Origin: Otis tarda
Lineage: Eukaryota; Chordata; Aves; Otidiformes; Otididae
Length of the DNA: 64,000 bases
Reading direction: 5' to 3'
Assembly (NCBI GenBank): GCA_026413225.1
Contig: CM048552.1
Span: forward strand, 186,034,053 to 186,098,052
Translations under genes and position numbers: made by a program
The notes under the pieces: model-generated
Told to the model about the DNA's origin: nothing
The model's database searches: none
What the model saw: only the letters and a program-made list of their open reading frames with translations
In this document: positions 22,291 through 35,560 of the stretch, piece after piece
How the letters are laid out: each line of letters starts with the position of its first letter
How positions within the stretch are numbered: the first letter of the stretch is position 1

Positions 22291-23011
22291 TGGTGTCTTG
22301 TTGGATTCAGACACAGGTCTATATACCTCACCCATTCAACATGTCTCTGCATGTTCCAGTCTACCGAGACCTACCCACCTAATAAGGACCAGAACTCAAG
22401 AATTCGGAAGAAAAATTTGCCTGTGGTCTAAACAGAAGGAGTCATCAATAAGATCTTCCTAAAAGGAGAGTTCCCTTGTTCTTAGAAATGTTTGTATATT
22501 ACCCTCACAGCTATTTCTTTCTCTTTCTTTTGCCACACCTGCGCACACACGTTTACATGCCCTGGAAGTACATGCAATGGAGATTTCCAAATTCAATTTA
22601 TAAAGCAGGATTAAGAAGCATTAACCTCCCAAGGAAAAAGCCCAGTTGTATAAAACAAGCAAACCATCTATCAACAAAACTAAAATGTCCAAATGAGCTC
22701 AGCAAAGCTTTTGCTATAGATACTTGTACTCAGCTAAGTTCTCCACCTATTATGAACAGGGTATTGGATAATTTACTTGATCGTTAACTTGAGACATTGC
22801 TATATGCTAAGAAACTCGCAGCTCTAGGTTATACCACATCTGACAGATGACGTGACACCTGAGTTGAAAAGCTGCTGCAAATTTGCTTTCCTGGGTGGGG
22901 CTTGAGGTTTGTGTCAGCAGCCTCTCGCATTTGTGAGAGGGCCATCAGGCATACAAGACAGGTTTTTAGCACAAAATGGACACCTTTGCTTATATATTGG
23001 GATTTTCTAGG

Positions 23012-23033
23012 TTATATGAGTGAACTCATATAA
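23012..23033. repeat. 22-nt palindrome
   Basis: TTATATGAGT, spacer GA, ACTCATATAA: perfect 10-bp arms with a 2-nt loop. Confidence 0.85.
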
Positions 23034-25439
23034 ATCACTCATACAGGAGTGCACGCTACTTCCTTACACCAGGAAAGTGCATCACCAGTCACAAGGGATG
23101 GAAATAGCACAGCACAGCTGTGCTGTGCACCATGAGCATGGTTGGGCACTCCAGCCACAGCCAACCATTTCCCTGGGCAGCCAGCACCCATGCGGACTGA
23201 GCTAAGGGAAGCCTGAGAAACCTAGGAAAAAGCCGCTGGGCAAAAGTTTTTTCACGAACCTTTCTTTTGCATCTTGCTGTATGACCAGCTCTGAATTACC
23301 ATCTCTAGGAAAGGCAGTGGACAAACCCAGTCCACCAGAGACATTTCACTGGCAGGAGAAAAGTCTCCTAGGCACAAACCCATTCCCAAACAAGCCTGAT
23401 GGTCATGGAGCTGTCCTGTGGGGGTGCAGGATCTCAGGGCGTGCAGAAACCTCTTTCTCAAAAGGTCCACACATGCTCTGTGCTCTCCTACTCTCACATA
23501 CAACTTGTGTGGGATACAGATAATTAACACAACCAAGCAAGGGTGTTTCCATATCAGTGAGAGGTCTAAATTTCCAACAGTGATGATTCAAGGCTTAATT
23601 TAGTCACTCACACATAGGGCTCTAGTGCCACTTAGAGATCCTTCAACATCTTCATGGGGTTAATGGATATGACAATGAGTCCTGGTATACTCAGGGGCAT
23701 CCCAAGTGGCAGCAGGCATGATGGATGCAAAGAGAGACTTCCCTCTCACAACTGGTCATCTCGGTTATTCAACACAAATAAATTTGCAAACTGTGACTTC
23801 TCCCTCTGAGTTTTCAGTACGGTTTAATCAATACCAGCAGGGCCTCAAATCAACCCAGAAGACACTCAGTCAAGTACTTTTTATTTGCCTCTTTCCCAAA
23901 TTGAAATCCACCAAATCATATATTACCTCCTAAGACAAAGACTGAACAGAGGGTTTTGGCATTTGACCATCCAGGGTCCTTCTCTAGTCATTTTAAATGA
24001 TGAGCACGTAATAGCAATATAGCAACACTTTATATTGCAATCACTGCCACAAATCACTGATATTACATCTGTATAGGTAATTGCTTTAATATTGATGAGT
24101 CCAACCTACCCTGTTCCAACTGTACAAAGCTCCTTCTGCTCTTACCCATACTTCATTCCAGGTAATCAAATCAACAAATCTAAAACAACTTTCGGCACAC
24201 TAGTCCCGTCTTCCTCCCCTGCTAACTCTGCAGTATCTGTTACTAATAAGCATAATATTGGCTGCACAGTAATACCAGGTTTTATGCTCTTATGAGCCTT
24301 AGGCTTTGCGCTGAAATTTTAGTCCCAGTACTTTGTGCTACTTACCTTGCTCCACAATTACCACTCAACAGTGGGGATTATTTCAGTACCTCAGGGTAGT
24401 AAAAATTCCGTGGGAGATCTTTATGTGCACCTGGTTTTGGCAAAATATCTTTCCTCCAGTGACTTTCTGTATGGCTGAGTTATGACTCTGACAAGCTTGC
24501 ATAGCAAATCCACTCCTGTCTCATTCAGGATGCTCATAAAGACTTACAAGCCCCCGAGAGCATGCCCTGGGACAAACCATAGTGGCCATGCAAATCTCTC
24601 TAAGGATGTCTTTAATACAGGGTATGACAAAAATGCACATGGAAAAAAGTAGCACCGGCTGGCCTGCGTAAGAACAGACAGTCTTGCCTTTAAGTGCCTC
24701 TGTGACCATGCCTAAAAGTCCTTCAAAGTCAGAAAGGATGGACCAAAGTATTTCTGTAGGAATTAGAAGCAGTGGGAGGATTAAAGTCTGTGTCTTTTCC
24801 CTTGGATAAGTAAAGAAAAACAACAACAACTGAAAATATATAAAAATGTTGAACTGTATTTTGGGTTTAGATAAGACAAGTGGGCGAAAGACCCTGTGCT
24901 GCCAGCTGAGCGTAGACCCATGTTACAGCAGCTGGATGGCCACTGCAGCTGGGATGGACAAGATAACAGCCTACAGTTGGCTCTTGTTTGTGAAAGGCTG
25001 AGCTGCTTTAAAAAAAAAACATACCCAAAGGAAGTAGAAATAGCTCGCTGTTTTTTCTCACTGTACAGCATGAAGAATGTGGTTTTCCTTTTTCACATGG
25101 GGCTTGCCACAGTTCAGTTCCCTTTTCTGCCACCTCCCAGCTGGAGGATGCCAAAGAGCCTTGTGAGAGGGTGCAGCTGAAGGTCACACAGAAATTCTGG
25201 TTAGTGCAGGATGTATCTCCATGGCTGATTATAAATGTTTCCTAACTGGTGCCTTCATTATTTCCTGTCTAAAAACACAACTAAATTCTTCTGCACTTTG
25301 AGATATAGTCTAACCAGCTTTTTGTTTTTTTTTTTTTTCTTGACTCTAGCCCTTTCTTGTTGGTGTCCTCTGCTTCTAACACCTTCCCTCTGTATTTAAG
25401 AAACAACTTAGGTGAAGACATTGCCAGATCATCTGAATG

Positions 25440-26715
25440 ACTAGAACAGAAAAAAACACAGGGCTTCTTCCTCTCCTCCTTTAATGGCTGTATCCTTCTC
25501 ACCACATATTTACAAATTTTTCTTCCCTCCTGATTTCTTCTCTCATTTCTCTGTTTCCTCTTCTTGCATATTCTCTAATGGCAACTGTACCTTCTCCCAG
25601 AGTTTCATGTACTGTTTCTCTGGCCAAGCCTCAAACTCACCTCAACTTCTCCTTCTCAGCTTTGCATTTAATTCCTTTGACATTTGCTTTTGCATGTCTA
25701 TCCACCATCGCAACATAAGTTCTTTAACATGAAACCCAGATCTTTTCCCTTTGGCCTTTTCTGTATCATCTATTACTGTGGACAAATCCATTTTCTTCTC
25801 TCTGTCTTGTAATCTGGACTCTCTTCTCTCTTTCAACCACACTAAATCTTGTCTCATTAAATCTTGTCATTTCTTTTTTAATATAATCAAGATTGGTCTT
25901 TTCATTGGTATCTCCAGTTTTGATTCACCTGATTCATCTTCTGTCCTTATGGCCATAAATTCTTGTAATAGATAGATAGATGGAATGCTGCTAGAATATT
26001 TCAGTAAGGGAATAAATCCTGCTTATCTACATTTTTTTGTTCGATCTGAATGATTTGTTGCTCCATCATAAACTGACTTTGCTTCATGAACAAAGCAGAC
26101 TTCAGATGTAGTCCTGTTCTGTGTGCTGTTAATTGTGTGCCCAGTACCACTTTCAGCCTGAGCTATTATTGAACAAATTTCATATGGTATCTTGAATTTC
26201 TTTTGCTGCTCCTTTGCAGGCTCATCTGATCTGTTTTCTGCTCTGCAGTAATTATTTCATGCTGCTCATTATAAGTGAACAAATTAATTCAGCTTATAAG
26301 CTCTGACTCTTCCTGTCTAAATACTTTCTCCAATTGACTGTTTCCAGCTTGTATTCTTCTCTGAGCCTCCGATAGGACATGCCTACACTGGACGGCATGA
26401 AGAGAAAGGTCTTTTTTCTTTACTTGCAAAATGATTCAATGCTAGCCCTGCTCGAATGGAAAAGATGATTCCTCTATGCTACTTCTTTATCTGAACTCTT
26501 TTATTTGCACAATCTGTCTCTCTTCCCCATGTATTTTGTGCATTACCAGTTTAAATCTGAAACTGTATTGCTCATGCTCAGTGCGTTTGCAATGTGTTCA
26601 TTAGGAGCCACCTGGAAGATGTGCCACCTTTGCTTTTCAGTTATGTCAGTTACAAGCCAGATCTTTAGGATCCCATCCTCACCCTTCAGCTCTTTGAAAC
26701 CCAAAGATCCCCGAA
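25440..26715 (-). pseudogene. Unidentified protein-like remnant, partly coiled-coil-like
   Basis: On the minus strand a chain of open segments in different frames runs from about 26715 to 25440. First is a 57-codon stretch containing EDGILKIWLVTDITEKQRWH (about 26540-26715). Next is a charged, Gln/Glu-rich stretch including SEAQRRIQAGNSQLEKVFRQ (about 26300-26410) and QFMMEQQIIQIEQKNVDKQ (about 26020-26080). Last is a segment with LQEFMAIRTEDESGESKLEI (about 25910-25970) and the 71-codon frame at 25642-25857. Several stops and frame changes separate them. The composition suggests a coiled-coil protein or gag-like remnant, but I do not recognise the family. The minus strand is purine-rich, which by itself can mimic Lys/Glu-rich coding sequence, so confidence is low. 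Confidence 0.28.
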
Positions 26716-26921
26716 TCTTGTATGTTTACATGTGTATGATGTTATATCCTACAGGAAACTGATAGGGATGCTTCTCTTTAGAAGGTTTAAGTCTTCCTCA
26801 CTGCAAATAAAGTTTATTTTTGTAAGTTCCGGGATGGATTTTACTGTTTTGCACAGCTTGGCCACCTGGGAAATTGCAGAGACAGCAAGGATGGAAGGTG
26901 TGTGCTGCTGCACATAGGTGT

Positions 26922-26962
26922 GCATGTATATATATATGTATTATATATACACACACACCCCC
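26922..26962 (+). repeat. TA/CA dinucleotide-rich run
   Basis: GTATATATATATGTATTATA followed by CACACACACCCCCC. Confidence 0.8.
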
Positions 26963-29900
26963 CTGCTCCTGCCAGAGGAATCTCCGTCACATCTGAGCAG
27001 GACATGGCCCATGACAAAAGCTGAACGTGTCTGATTCCTTCCAGCAGAGGTCAGTGGTATCTTAGTTGCCAAAATTGCTCCATGCATCTAGTCCAGTGTG
27101 CACGCACACAATCCTGTGTGTGGAAAAGATGCCCTGCAGAAGGGTGGCTCATGCAAATTTTTACACCCAATGTTGGGAAATTTCATATCAATTTCTCAGT
27201 TTAGGCCCATAAGGACTTTGCATATAGAATACTGCCTTAGCTTTTTCCTGAGAGGAAAATTTATTAAATAACATTTTATTAAATAACACTGCTCACAGCA
27301 GCATCCCTTTTTGCTTGGTTCTTTTTTCCCCTTTAAGTCATGTTGTAAATATCACTTTGGCCATTGTGGCCAATTTAACATAAAGTTAAGAATTCTCAGA
27401 ACAGTTTCATTGGCTACTGAGAGTGCATAATACATTAAAAAACTGGTCATTTTGTATTTTCTTTTCGCTTTTGCTGAAGATGAAGACCATGTAAAATACA
27501 TTCCCTCTTTCATTGTTTTTTTCCCTATCTTTATGCCTCATCCCTCCTCCAAAACTCATGCTGCAGAAGATAATTGTATATTGTGTTTTCCAGCATATTT
27601 TTTCTTCTTCCTGAAAAGCGTTGCAAGCTTTATTTCACACTAACTTTCAGTTCAAACCAAACACCAGCCCTACAACAGAAACAACGACGTACAGATGAAT
27701 GCGAATAAACTTCTAATTAAAGCTCAGTTTGCCTCTGTTAATTTATTTCAAATTTACCAACCTTGAACCATTTGATATATGACAATGGCACTCTTGTAAT
27801 TCACAGTTACCCATCATTTAAACAGCAATAAGAGAGATGCAGAGCGTTTTATAGAGATTAATGACCCCCTTGAGACCTGCTGACCTAAGGCCAAGGCCCA
27901 ATAACCTTGATTGATCATAAATTCCCAAACAACTGCTTTGGCCAGAGTTCATCATTGCTTTTGGAAGCTGAGAGGCATGGAATGAAATGTAAGATGTCTG
28001 TTTTCTCCCCACTGCCAGGTTCTGCGATATGCACACCTTAAATTGCCCTGGAAATATTCGAAACTGCCAGGGAATCGACTTTCCTTGTATTAGCTCACCA
28101 TGTTCCATTTTTATATCCTGACCTCATCTCTCTAATTTAGAAAATAAATTGCAATCCCGTGTAAAATTACTTCATCCACAGTCTTTAACACGTCTTTCTA
28201 GTGGCAAGATGAGGCACATGTATTGAAATGTGCTCCAGTCGTAATGTTAACACTCAGAACGTTGAAGTCTAATAACATACAGCTTTTTCTGCGTTCCTCC
28301 TTATGTATATTTGTGCCAGAGCTTCAGCAGATGAGCCATCTTCCCTCCAGTAATGAGAAGACTCAGGCCAGAGCAGCCCAGGGCAAGGCACAACCCTTGG
28401 GGACCGGCGGAAGTGACGCTTACAGCTGTCGCACAGCGCATGAAGCAACCTCTAAATTAATGATGGTATCAGAGCCCTGAGGGAATCTAAACACTCTGTT
28501 ATAATAGAGATATAAATAAGTCAATGGCTTTGGTTTATCAGAAATAAATAATGGAAGACATCCTGGGTCACTGTTAGGACAAGAGAGCAGCAAAAGCTCA
28601 GGATTGTATTGTGCCATGGACTGTGGTGATTTTGGTAGGTGAAGGATGCTGCAAAAATGGGCAATTTTATAACAACATCATTTATTTGGCACTGTTTCAA
28701 TGTTCTTGGAGTATCCCATATTTTATGACAAGCCTGCAACCAGTCAAGAAAAAGGAAGTGTGGGTCAAGTGGAAAGAAAATATGTCTCTTTCATATCTTC
28801 GCAATAAGATCTACTGGCCTGTCATGCCAAAACCACTTGAAAGAGTAGACCGGTAGAATCTTATTTAAATGTTTCTCCTCAGATATAGTAATTTACCAGA
28901 ATCAGACTTAATTTTGTGTAATCTCTCCTGCATCTATGTCTGACTACTGAAGGATCACAGAAGTTGCAGCTGGAAGATTTAACCAGATAATCCACCTGAG
29001 CATTACTGCAGAGCTCTTCCCTCCAACATTTGCTAGCGTTGTGTTAATCCTAATGACACACATCCCAAGGAACTCTGAGCAATGTATCATGACGTAACAA
29101 TACTCTTTTCTTTCACTTGGCCCACCATTTCACCTTCATTGTTACAAGTGTGGGCTAGGATAAAAATTTGATAATGATGTTTGAAAACTCAACAAATTTC
29201 AGCAATGATGGAGATTGATGGACAGAGGTATCTCCCTTCCAAACCGTGGACTCTCCAAGGTGATCCAGTAGTGTATTGGGTAAGTTCAGCTGTTTTCAGT
29301 TACAGTCACTAACCTGTAAGAGCAGTGAGAAGATCAGTCTTTTATCCACGATCAAAACTTCATCTATCTTCCTTATCTGCATGACTTCTGTTAGAAAGTA
29401 GAACTATCTTCCTGTTATTTAATACACCTGCTTGAAAAAACACACCAGATGAAAGATTTCACCAGAATTTCTCTCCAAGTTATATTTTCTGACTGTTTCC
29501 TAGTATTTCAGAAGGTAAACAGCAGCACTAAATCAGCGTTTAAAAAAACTACTCGGCCAACAACTATGTTTTTTTCATATGGTTTTCCCATCATAAATGT
29601 ACTGGTAGTACAGCATAAATCAGAGAGGGATGGGTTGTCAAAAAAAACCCCTAAAAATAGGGCTCTCTATCATCTACAGTTTTTTACAGTTGCAACTGTA
29701 CCCCTTTTTGGTTGGTTTTCTGCTAATATTTTTATGGGGTTTTCTACTTGTGTGGATGGATGAGTAGTTGAATGGGTGGGTAGACAGACGTCTTGGCAGG
29801 GAATTTTATTCAGGCAAATGGGGATTCGGCATGTGAACAATTATATTCATGCCAGAACTGCTTTCTCGTCTGTCATGGATAGAGACAGAAACAAATACAG

Positions 29901-31619
29901 GCATATATAGGATTATTGGCAAAAATGTGAGATAAAAATGAAGGGAGTATCTTTCAGACATTTCTGCTTTGACAGGAGGGAAAACAGCTATTTAAAAACT
30001 GGGACCAGCATTCCAGGGAAACATAATGCCCTTTGTTGTAAAAAAAAAAAAAAAAGATTAAAACATTGTTAAACGCTTTGATTTTTCCTAGGCTTATTTT
30101 TCAGCTGTCTGTATCTGAAGCTGTGCGGTAAACCCAAGCACCAACATGATGACTGGTCCTCCAGAGACCGGGGAGAGAGGATAAAGTGCCTGTAGTGATC
30201 CCAACAGGAAGAGTTGGTGATCCACGCATACCAGCTGGCTCTAGGGCTGTGCCATGCTGCACATCTCCCTCGCTGCAGGACAGACGGACTCAGCTGGGTC
30301 ATTGCAGCAGAGGATCCTGCAGGCACCTTCCACTTTGTACCACAAATACGCCACCTGCATGACCTTGCCTTTATCTAACAGTGCAGCAACAAGTTCTCAT
30401 GTGAATAGCCTGTCTGGACAAGGGAAATGATGGATAGAGTTGACTTCTCATAAGAAAATCCTAGAATAGCCTGAATTAGCAGAATGGGGTAACTTTTTCT
30501 ACGGATGGGATGCGTACACCGTGCTGTGCCCTGATCGAAGGCCAGTTTGATGCTGCACAACTTGAGGTCCCCAGCATCTAAAGGGATGTTAGGTTATCTA
30601 TACTATTCTCTCTTTCTTTATACTATTAGGCCTAATAAATAGCATTTTAAGTGATACTTTGCAGAGTCTGAGTGCTTTTCTTACTGGGATCATAACAAAC
30701 CAGCTAACGTGCAGGACAAACAATGTGCACAAAGAAGCCGTCACACATACACTTTGATAAACACACCATGCCAGGGTGAAAGAGGTACAGGATAGAAGTA
30801 GATTTCTTTGCTGAGAGCTGGGCTTCACTTCATGGTCGTGGCGATGGGGAGTGAGGAAACCAGGACATGGGTTGAGAAGATTGCTTTGCTGGTGTTGGTC
30901 AGGTCATGTCTCAGCAGTCGTCCTCTCTTCACCGTCCACCCGCTGCACTTGGGAGCAAGAAATCCTCCATCCCTTTAAGCATGTGTAAAATACATATTGG
31001 CATTGCCCTCTGCTGGTTAGTGCTGGCCCTGTCTGGGGGTTCATGTCAATGAACACCTGCTGACCCACAAAATGCCCTTTTTTCCAGTCCCTGCCTCAAT
31101 CTGCTGCAAACTTGGGCAAGTCAGGTGTGGGTGGCCATTGTGGCAGCCACCAGAAACTCTGTGGAGAATATCACCCTCGCGTTTTATTAATTTATTAATT
31201 TATTTTTTTTTATTTTCTTATTTATTCTAAAGCACATCTTTTTAAATTTATTCATGGTTCACATGTGCTTACTCTGCCTGAGATGGCTCCTCAAGGGATG
31301 AAGCCAACCGCTCCCAGCGAGCACTTCGTGCCCTACGGGGAATCTGGGCTGCGCCGGCAAGTTTGGTCAAGGGTGTTGTTACCATTCCCTGTTGTGATGA
31401 GCATGGCACTACTCATCAGGAAAACAGCTTGAGGACTGGCAGTGGGAGGGGGATGATTGTCCCACTAGGAGGAAGCAGATCAGGGAGATTTTGAAAACGA
31501 AGGCTTAATTGAATGAGCCTCAGTTTAAACTGCAACTTTATCCAGCTCTGTTCCCATATGGGAAATGTTTGTGTGCAGGCATGTATCAGAAGCCTCAGAG
31601 AAATGGTCAGACCTTGCTT

Positions 31620-31780
31620 CTATACTATATTATTTTCTATTTATGTTACTTACTTATATTACAGTATTTCTATTTAGAGCTATAGTATTTTTATATATTT
31701 TATATTACTTATATTATTTACATTTTTTATTATTATTATTATTATATTTCTTCTTTTTTTTTTTTTTTTATTTTTCTGTC
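31620..31780 (+). repeat. AT-rich low-complexity stretch with TTA repeat
   Basis: Dominated by TAT and TTTA words, with a TTATTATTATTATTATTAT run near 31728-31748 and a T-rich block near 31755-31777. Confidence 0.8.
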
Positions 31781-33504
31781 ATGGATTGGAGGAAGTGTTC
31801 TGAGAGCCCTGTCTCAGCCATACCAGCAAAGTCTGTGGTGGTTAACAAGGCCAGAGCTAATACCAGCACATCCACGTCTGCTCAGTCACTTGAAATGCTT
31901 GTGGATACAGAATAGATAGGGACTGAAAACACATTTTGAGTGAAACAAAAAATGAAGGAGTGCACATTTGTGTTGTTCTGCCAGCTTCCACACCCAACCT
32001 GAGTAAGGTGATGAGCACAACACACAGATTTCGTGAATAGAAATCGCTCGATAAAGGAGCAAAGTCAAAACTCAAGTGCATCAGGCAAAACTTGAAATGC
32101 AAACACAAGAGCAGCCGTAATGCATTGTAAGCAGATTGTACCGGCCTGTGGGGCTCTGCGATGCTGCAAAATGGGCAAGTGCAGAAGATCATCAGCAAAT
32201 AAGGAAAATGGGGAGGAATGAAAGGGGATGCACTTTCCAATCTGCGTTCAAAGCTTCGCGACAGCACAGCTGGGCAGCTCAGGGCAAGTCTCCTCTGGAC
32301 TTGTGTACTGAGAAAACCTGTACTTGTAGGGATGTACTTACACCGGGGAACACAGTTTTGCTCCAGCATAATTGCCTGCATGCCCTCAGATTGTACAGGT
32401 TCACCTATATCTTAAGGGAGGGGATCTTTTGAGAGCCAAAGTGATACTGAGGTTCAATTTTCTTAACCTGCCAAGAGTTTTTCCTCAAACACAGGCAGAG
32501 GTCATCAAGGAAGATCCTGGAAAGTTAAAAAAAACAGCAGCTGGTGCAATATCTGTCCAGGCTCGTGTTAAATCTGGTTCTTTTGATCACAAGGTTTAAG
32601 CACAGTGGGTACTAGAGCAAACCAAGATCTGAGAAGTCCTTGAATTATTCTTTATTTGTTCAGCAACCCATGAAGCCCAGCTAGGTTACAGGATCCTGTG
32701 AAAAGCACACCGCAACTAAGTGCCATAGTGCAATTATTGCTAACAATGCTGCTGGCTTTGAAGGGATTTCTGTTGGATTTTGGAGGAGATGTGCAACACT
32801 GCGCATGCTCTGCAGTCATGGGTAGCGGGGGCTGCAAGGCTTATTCCAGGTACCTCACAGGATTACTTTTATTAAAAAAAAATCCAATAATAGCAAAAAT
32901 TAACCCTGGGACATAGTATTCTACATGCTGGTCTTAACATTGTTCCTCAAAGATACTCATGTTTGCTCACTGAGGTCTTGCATTTGCCCTACAGTTGCAG
33001 ATTTCTGAGCTCACAGGCTCACGTACTTCACCTTGTGCTAAGAGAAAGGTCTCAGTGTGGTTTACTGGGGGAACCATGTGGTGCAGAGGCCGTGCCTTTG
33101 CCTTCTCAAGTCTTTCAGTAGCTTGAGGATGAAATCTGCCACTATTTCAGGGGCACTGCCCTTTGTCTGCTGGGATAGCCCCATCTACAGCCCTTACACC
33201 TAACAGGGACCTGCCCTGTAAATCCATTTTCAGGGCTCTGCCATGCTACCCAGCCTAGGGCTAAGCCTAGAGGAGAAGGCTGGCATGTTTGTCATAATTT
33301 CCTTCAGCACTGATGAAAAAAACAAAGACAGGGATTAAAAAAGCGAGTTGATGCCCAAAGGGCTGTGCTTTGCAAGGTTTTTTGGTGCTGTGATACTTGG
33401 ACATTTTGGTCTATGATGCCACAAGAGCAGGGAACAGGTAGTCTGCTTCCGGGAGAGTAAGAAAGCAAATTAATTTAATGTCATATTTTGAGTCCACCTG
33501 CCCC

Positions 33505-33620
33505 TTCCATATATCTTAGTGCTTTTCAAATACAGGAAGACAGCACTCAACAATTTCCCTGCCAGGAAAAGTCTTCTTTTTATCCCTATTTCAAAAGCTG
33601 GAACTCAATAGGTGAGCATT
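33505..33620 (+). repeat. Ancient amniote interspersed repeat relic
   Basis: The order TTAGTGCTTTTCAAATAC ... TTTTTATCCCTATTTCAAAAGCTGGAACTCAATA parallels an old amniote repeat of MIR/L2-like type (AGCACTTTACAAA ... ATTATCCCCATTTTACAGAT ... GAAACTGAGGC). Similarity is moderate and recalled from memory. Confidence 0.35.
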
Positions 33621-34989
33621 TGAAATGCCCAGATGAACCAGACCTGCCCCTAGCTGCTGCCCCGTGACCTGTGCCACTGCTGCCATCCCAAAGCAGATGT
33701 CTCAGATGCTCTGGGGTGCTGAAAAGAGGACCAGGTGTCTGTGCCTAATGCAGGCGAGCCAAGCAGGGTGTTCAGCTTGAGAGCCCCCTGAAAAGCACCA
33801 GGCACCCTCAGAAGCAGCGCTCCCTGCCTCACTGTTCCCAAAGCAGGCAGGGGCTATGCCGCAGCACCAGGCAGTCTCTGACAGAGACAACCTCTTCTCT
33901 CATCCCAGGGCAGCCAGGGCAGCAAACCTGCCTCCCCAAGCAAGCTCATTTCATCTGCCTCCTCTGGGCAGTAAAATTCAATTTTGCATAGACCACTGTG
34001 AAGCCTGGAGCCAGCTCTGGAAGACAACCCCAGATGTACCATGTGAGCGCACATGAACTCACAGAAACCATCAGCTTTTGCCTTCCATCTGCTCTGATTA
34101 AACATGTTTGTGACAAACTGGTTGTGCATTCCTCCAGGAAAAATGTAAAAAAAAAAATCTGGAATTGAAATAAAAACAAAAATGACAAAGCAAACCTGTT
34201 TGAGAACTGGGAGTTCAAAACTATGCCTTTTTGAGAATGAAGTCCTTTTCCTTTCCAACTTCCCCCCCTCTCCCTTCTGCTACTTTGTATAAAAGGGGGA
34301 AATTATCTCGAGAATTAAAATTGTCCAGTTCCTTTTCAAACAAAGACAAGATATGCTGCTATTTTAACCTTTCAAGGCATGCATTGTGAGGGGAAGGCAG
34401 GCGGATCCTGGCTGCCACCTTGGCTGGTCCAGCAAAGCCCAGCTCCCACCTGCCCCAGCAGCCTCTCCGCCCACCACACCAAAAGCCTCTGGCTGGTGGC
34501 ACCCATGGCACAGCACAGCTCACCCCATCGGCACCCGGGGTACACTGTGGCCAGGATGCCAGAAGAGGCTGTGGAGTGGGTGGTCAACCATCCCCTAAGC
34601 TGTTGTTTGGTGCTAATACCAGTATCGGTGAGAGCTCGGCCTTGGGCGTGTACCAGCAGCGCTACACACGGTGAGCCCTGCATGCCTTAGGTAGGGACAC
34701 CGTGTTGCTGCCATGTGTTAGATACCAGGTAGGAAATTAGCGTGATCGATCATTTCTAAACCAGGCCTCCTCTGGGAGCGCTGCTCATCGGCTGCGATAT
34801 GTGAGGACTGATGCGGCATGGAGGTTTTCGCCAGCCCCTGCCCAACCCAGGGGCTGGTGAATGCCTCTGAGCTTCTTGGTGAGATCTGGACCTTTGTTTG
34901 CTCCTCCTGTCTCCAACCCATCAGCCCATCCGCTGGTAATTGAAAGCTGCCTGGAAATTACAAGTTAAAGTTTCTGCAGTGGGGGAGCG
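33621..34989. other. Intergenic DNA, moderately GC-rich
   Basis: Contains a GC-rich section at 34385-34690 where all frames stay open for 70-100 codons on both strands, which is typical of GC-rich non-coding DNA. No motif or repeat recognised. Confidence 0.5.
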
Positions 34990-35560
34990 GCTGCTCTTGT
35001 GGATTTCCTCCGTGGTTTCCAGCAGCCTCTTGTTATGAATGTCAAATCCCTGCGTTTCCCACGACAAGAGCTAACAAAGCCTTCACGTGGGCTGTTTGTT
35101 ATTCCGCCGCTTTTTACATCCTTTTCTCCTGCCCTTTTGAAAGGATTAAGAAACCCTCAGATACCGGTACCTGAGGGAAAACGCAGCGGCTCAGCTTATA
35201 TGCAAATTTCGCATGTTTGTAATTCAAACTGAGTTGATTAGGTACAGTAAATAAGTATTGATTCTGACTGGATGGTTTATGTAACTAAGCAGCGCAGCAG
35301 GAATGAAGCATTACAACTATTACAGCTGCATGTGCAAATTACAGAGCTCTCATTTATCGGAATAGTTGAAATGAACTGCTCCTGCTGTGCTGATTAGTTA
35401 AATAAGCCATCAAATCAGGGAACATAACCATGTGCCGTAACACCGCGCACAATCTGGAATTATGTATTGGACTGTAACGTTTGTGATTCATACTGGCTAG
35501 CCATCCGTCTAACCAACTCAAGGCAAAGAGCGATTTTTCTCCTTATGCCAAACACACTAT
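34990..35560. promoter_or_regulatory. Candidate conserved regulatory block (CpG-retaining)
   Basis: This stretch keeps many CpG dinucleotides (for example in ATTCCGCCGCTTTT, ACCGGTACC, AACGCAGCGGC, TAACACCGCGCAC) although it is not GC-rich overall, and it is rich in TAAT/ATTA-like words. An octamer-like ATGCAAAT lies at about 35200, in a near-palindromic ATGCAAATTTCGCAT. No frame is coding. Slow CpG loss outside a GC-rich island is what selected non-coding elements often show. The call is inference. Confidence 0.3.

Larger units (their letters stand above)
17365..25439. other. Intergenic DNA, no gene recognised
   Basis: Contains a purine-rich stretch at about 17560-18330, a 13-bp minisatellite, a CA-rich and a TTTA run near 22.2 kb and a short palindrome (listed separately). 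Open frames are short, unrelated to any family I know and often on both strands. Confidence 0.55.
26716..33504. other. Intergenic DNA, no gene recognised
   Basis: Includes a TA/CA simple stretch at about 26922-26962, an A16 run at 30040-30055 and AT-rich low-complexity DNA at about 31180-31250 and 31620-31780. The 174-codon minus frame at 31857-32381 has no recognised motif and is not called. Confidence 0.55.

Noticed and set aside
25969-25984. GATA tetranucleotide run
   Set aside because: Only about four units; too short to list as a separate microsatellite.
28935-29010. Possible CR1 end on minus strand (GGATCACAGAAGTTGCAGCT)
   Set aside because: Only a short, weak resemblance to the CR1 end; no further blocks in order.
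31857-32381. 174-codon minus strand frame
   Set aside because: No motif or domain recognised and several alternative frames overlap it; probably chance.
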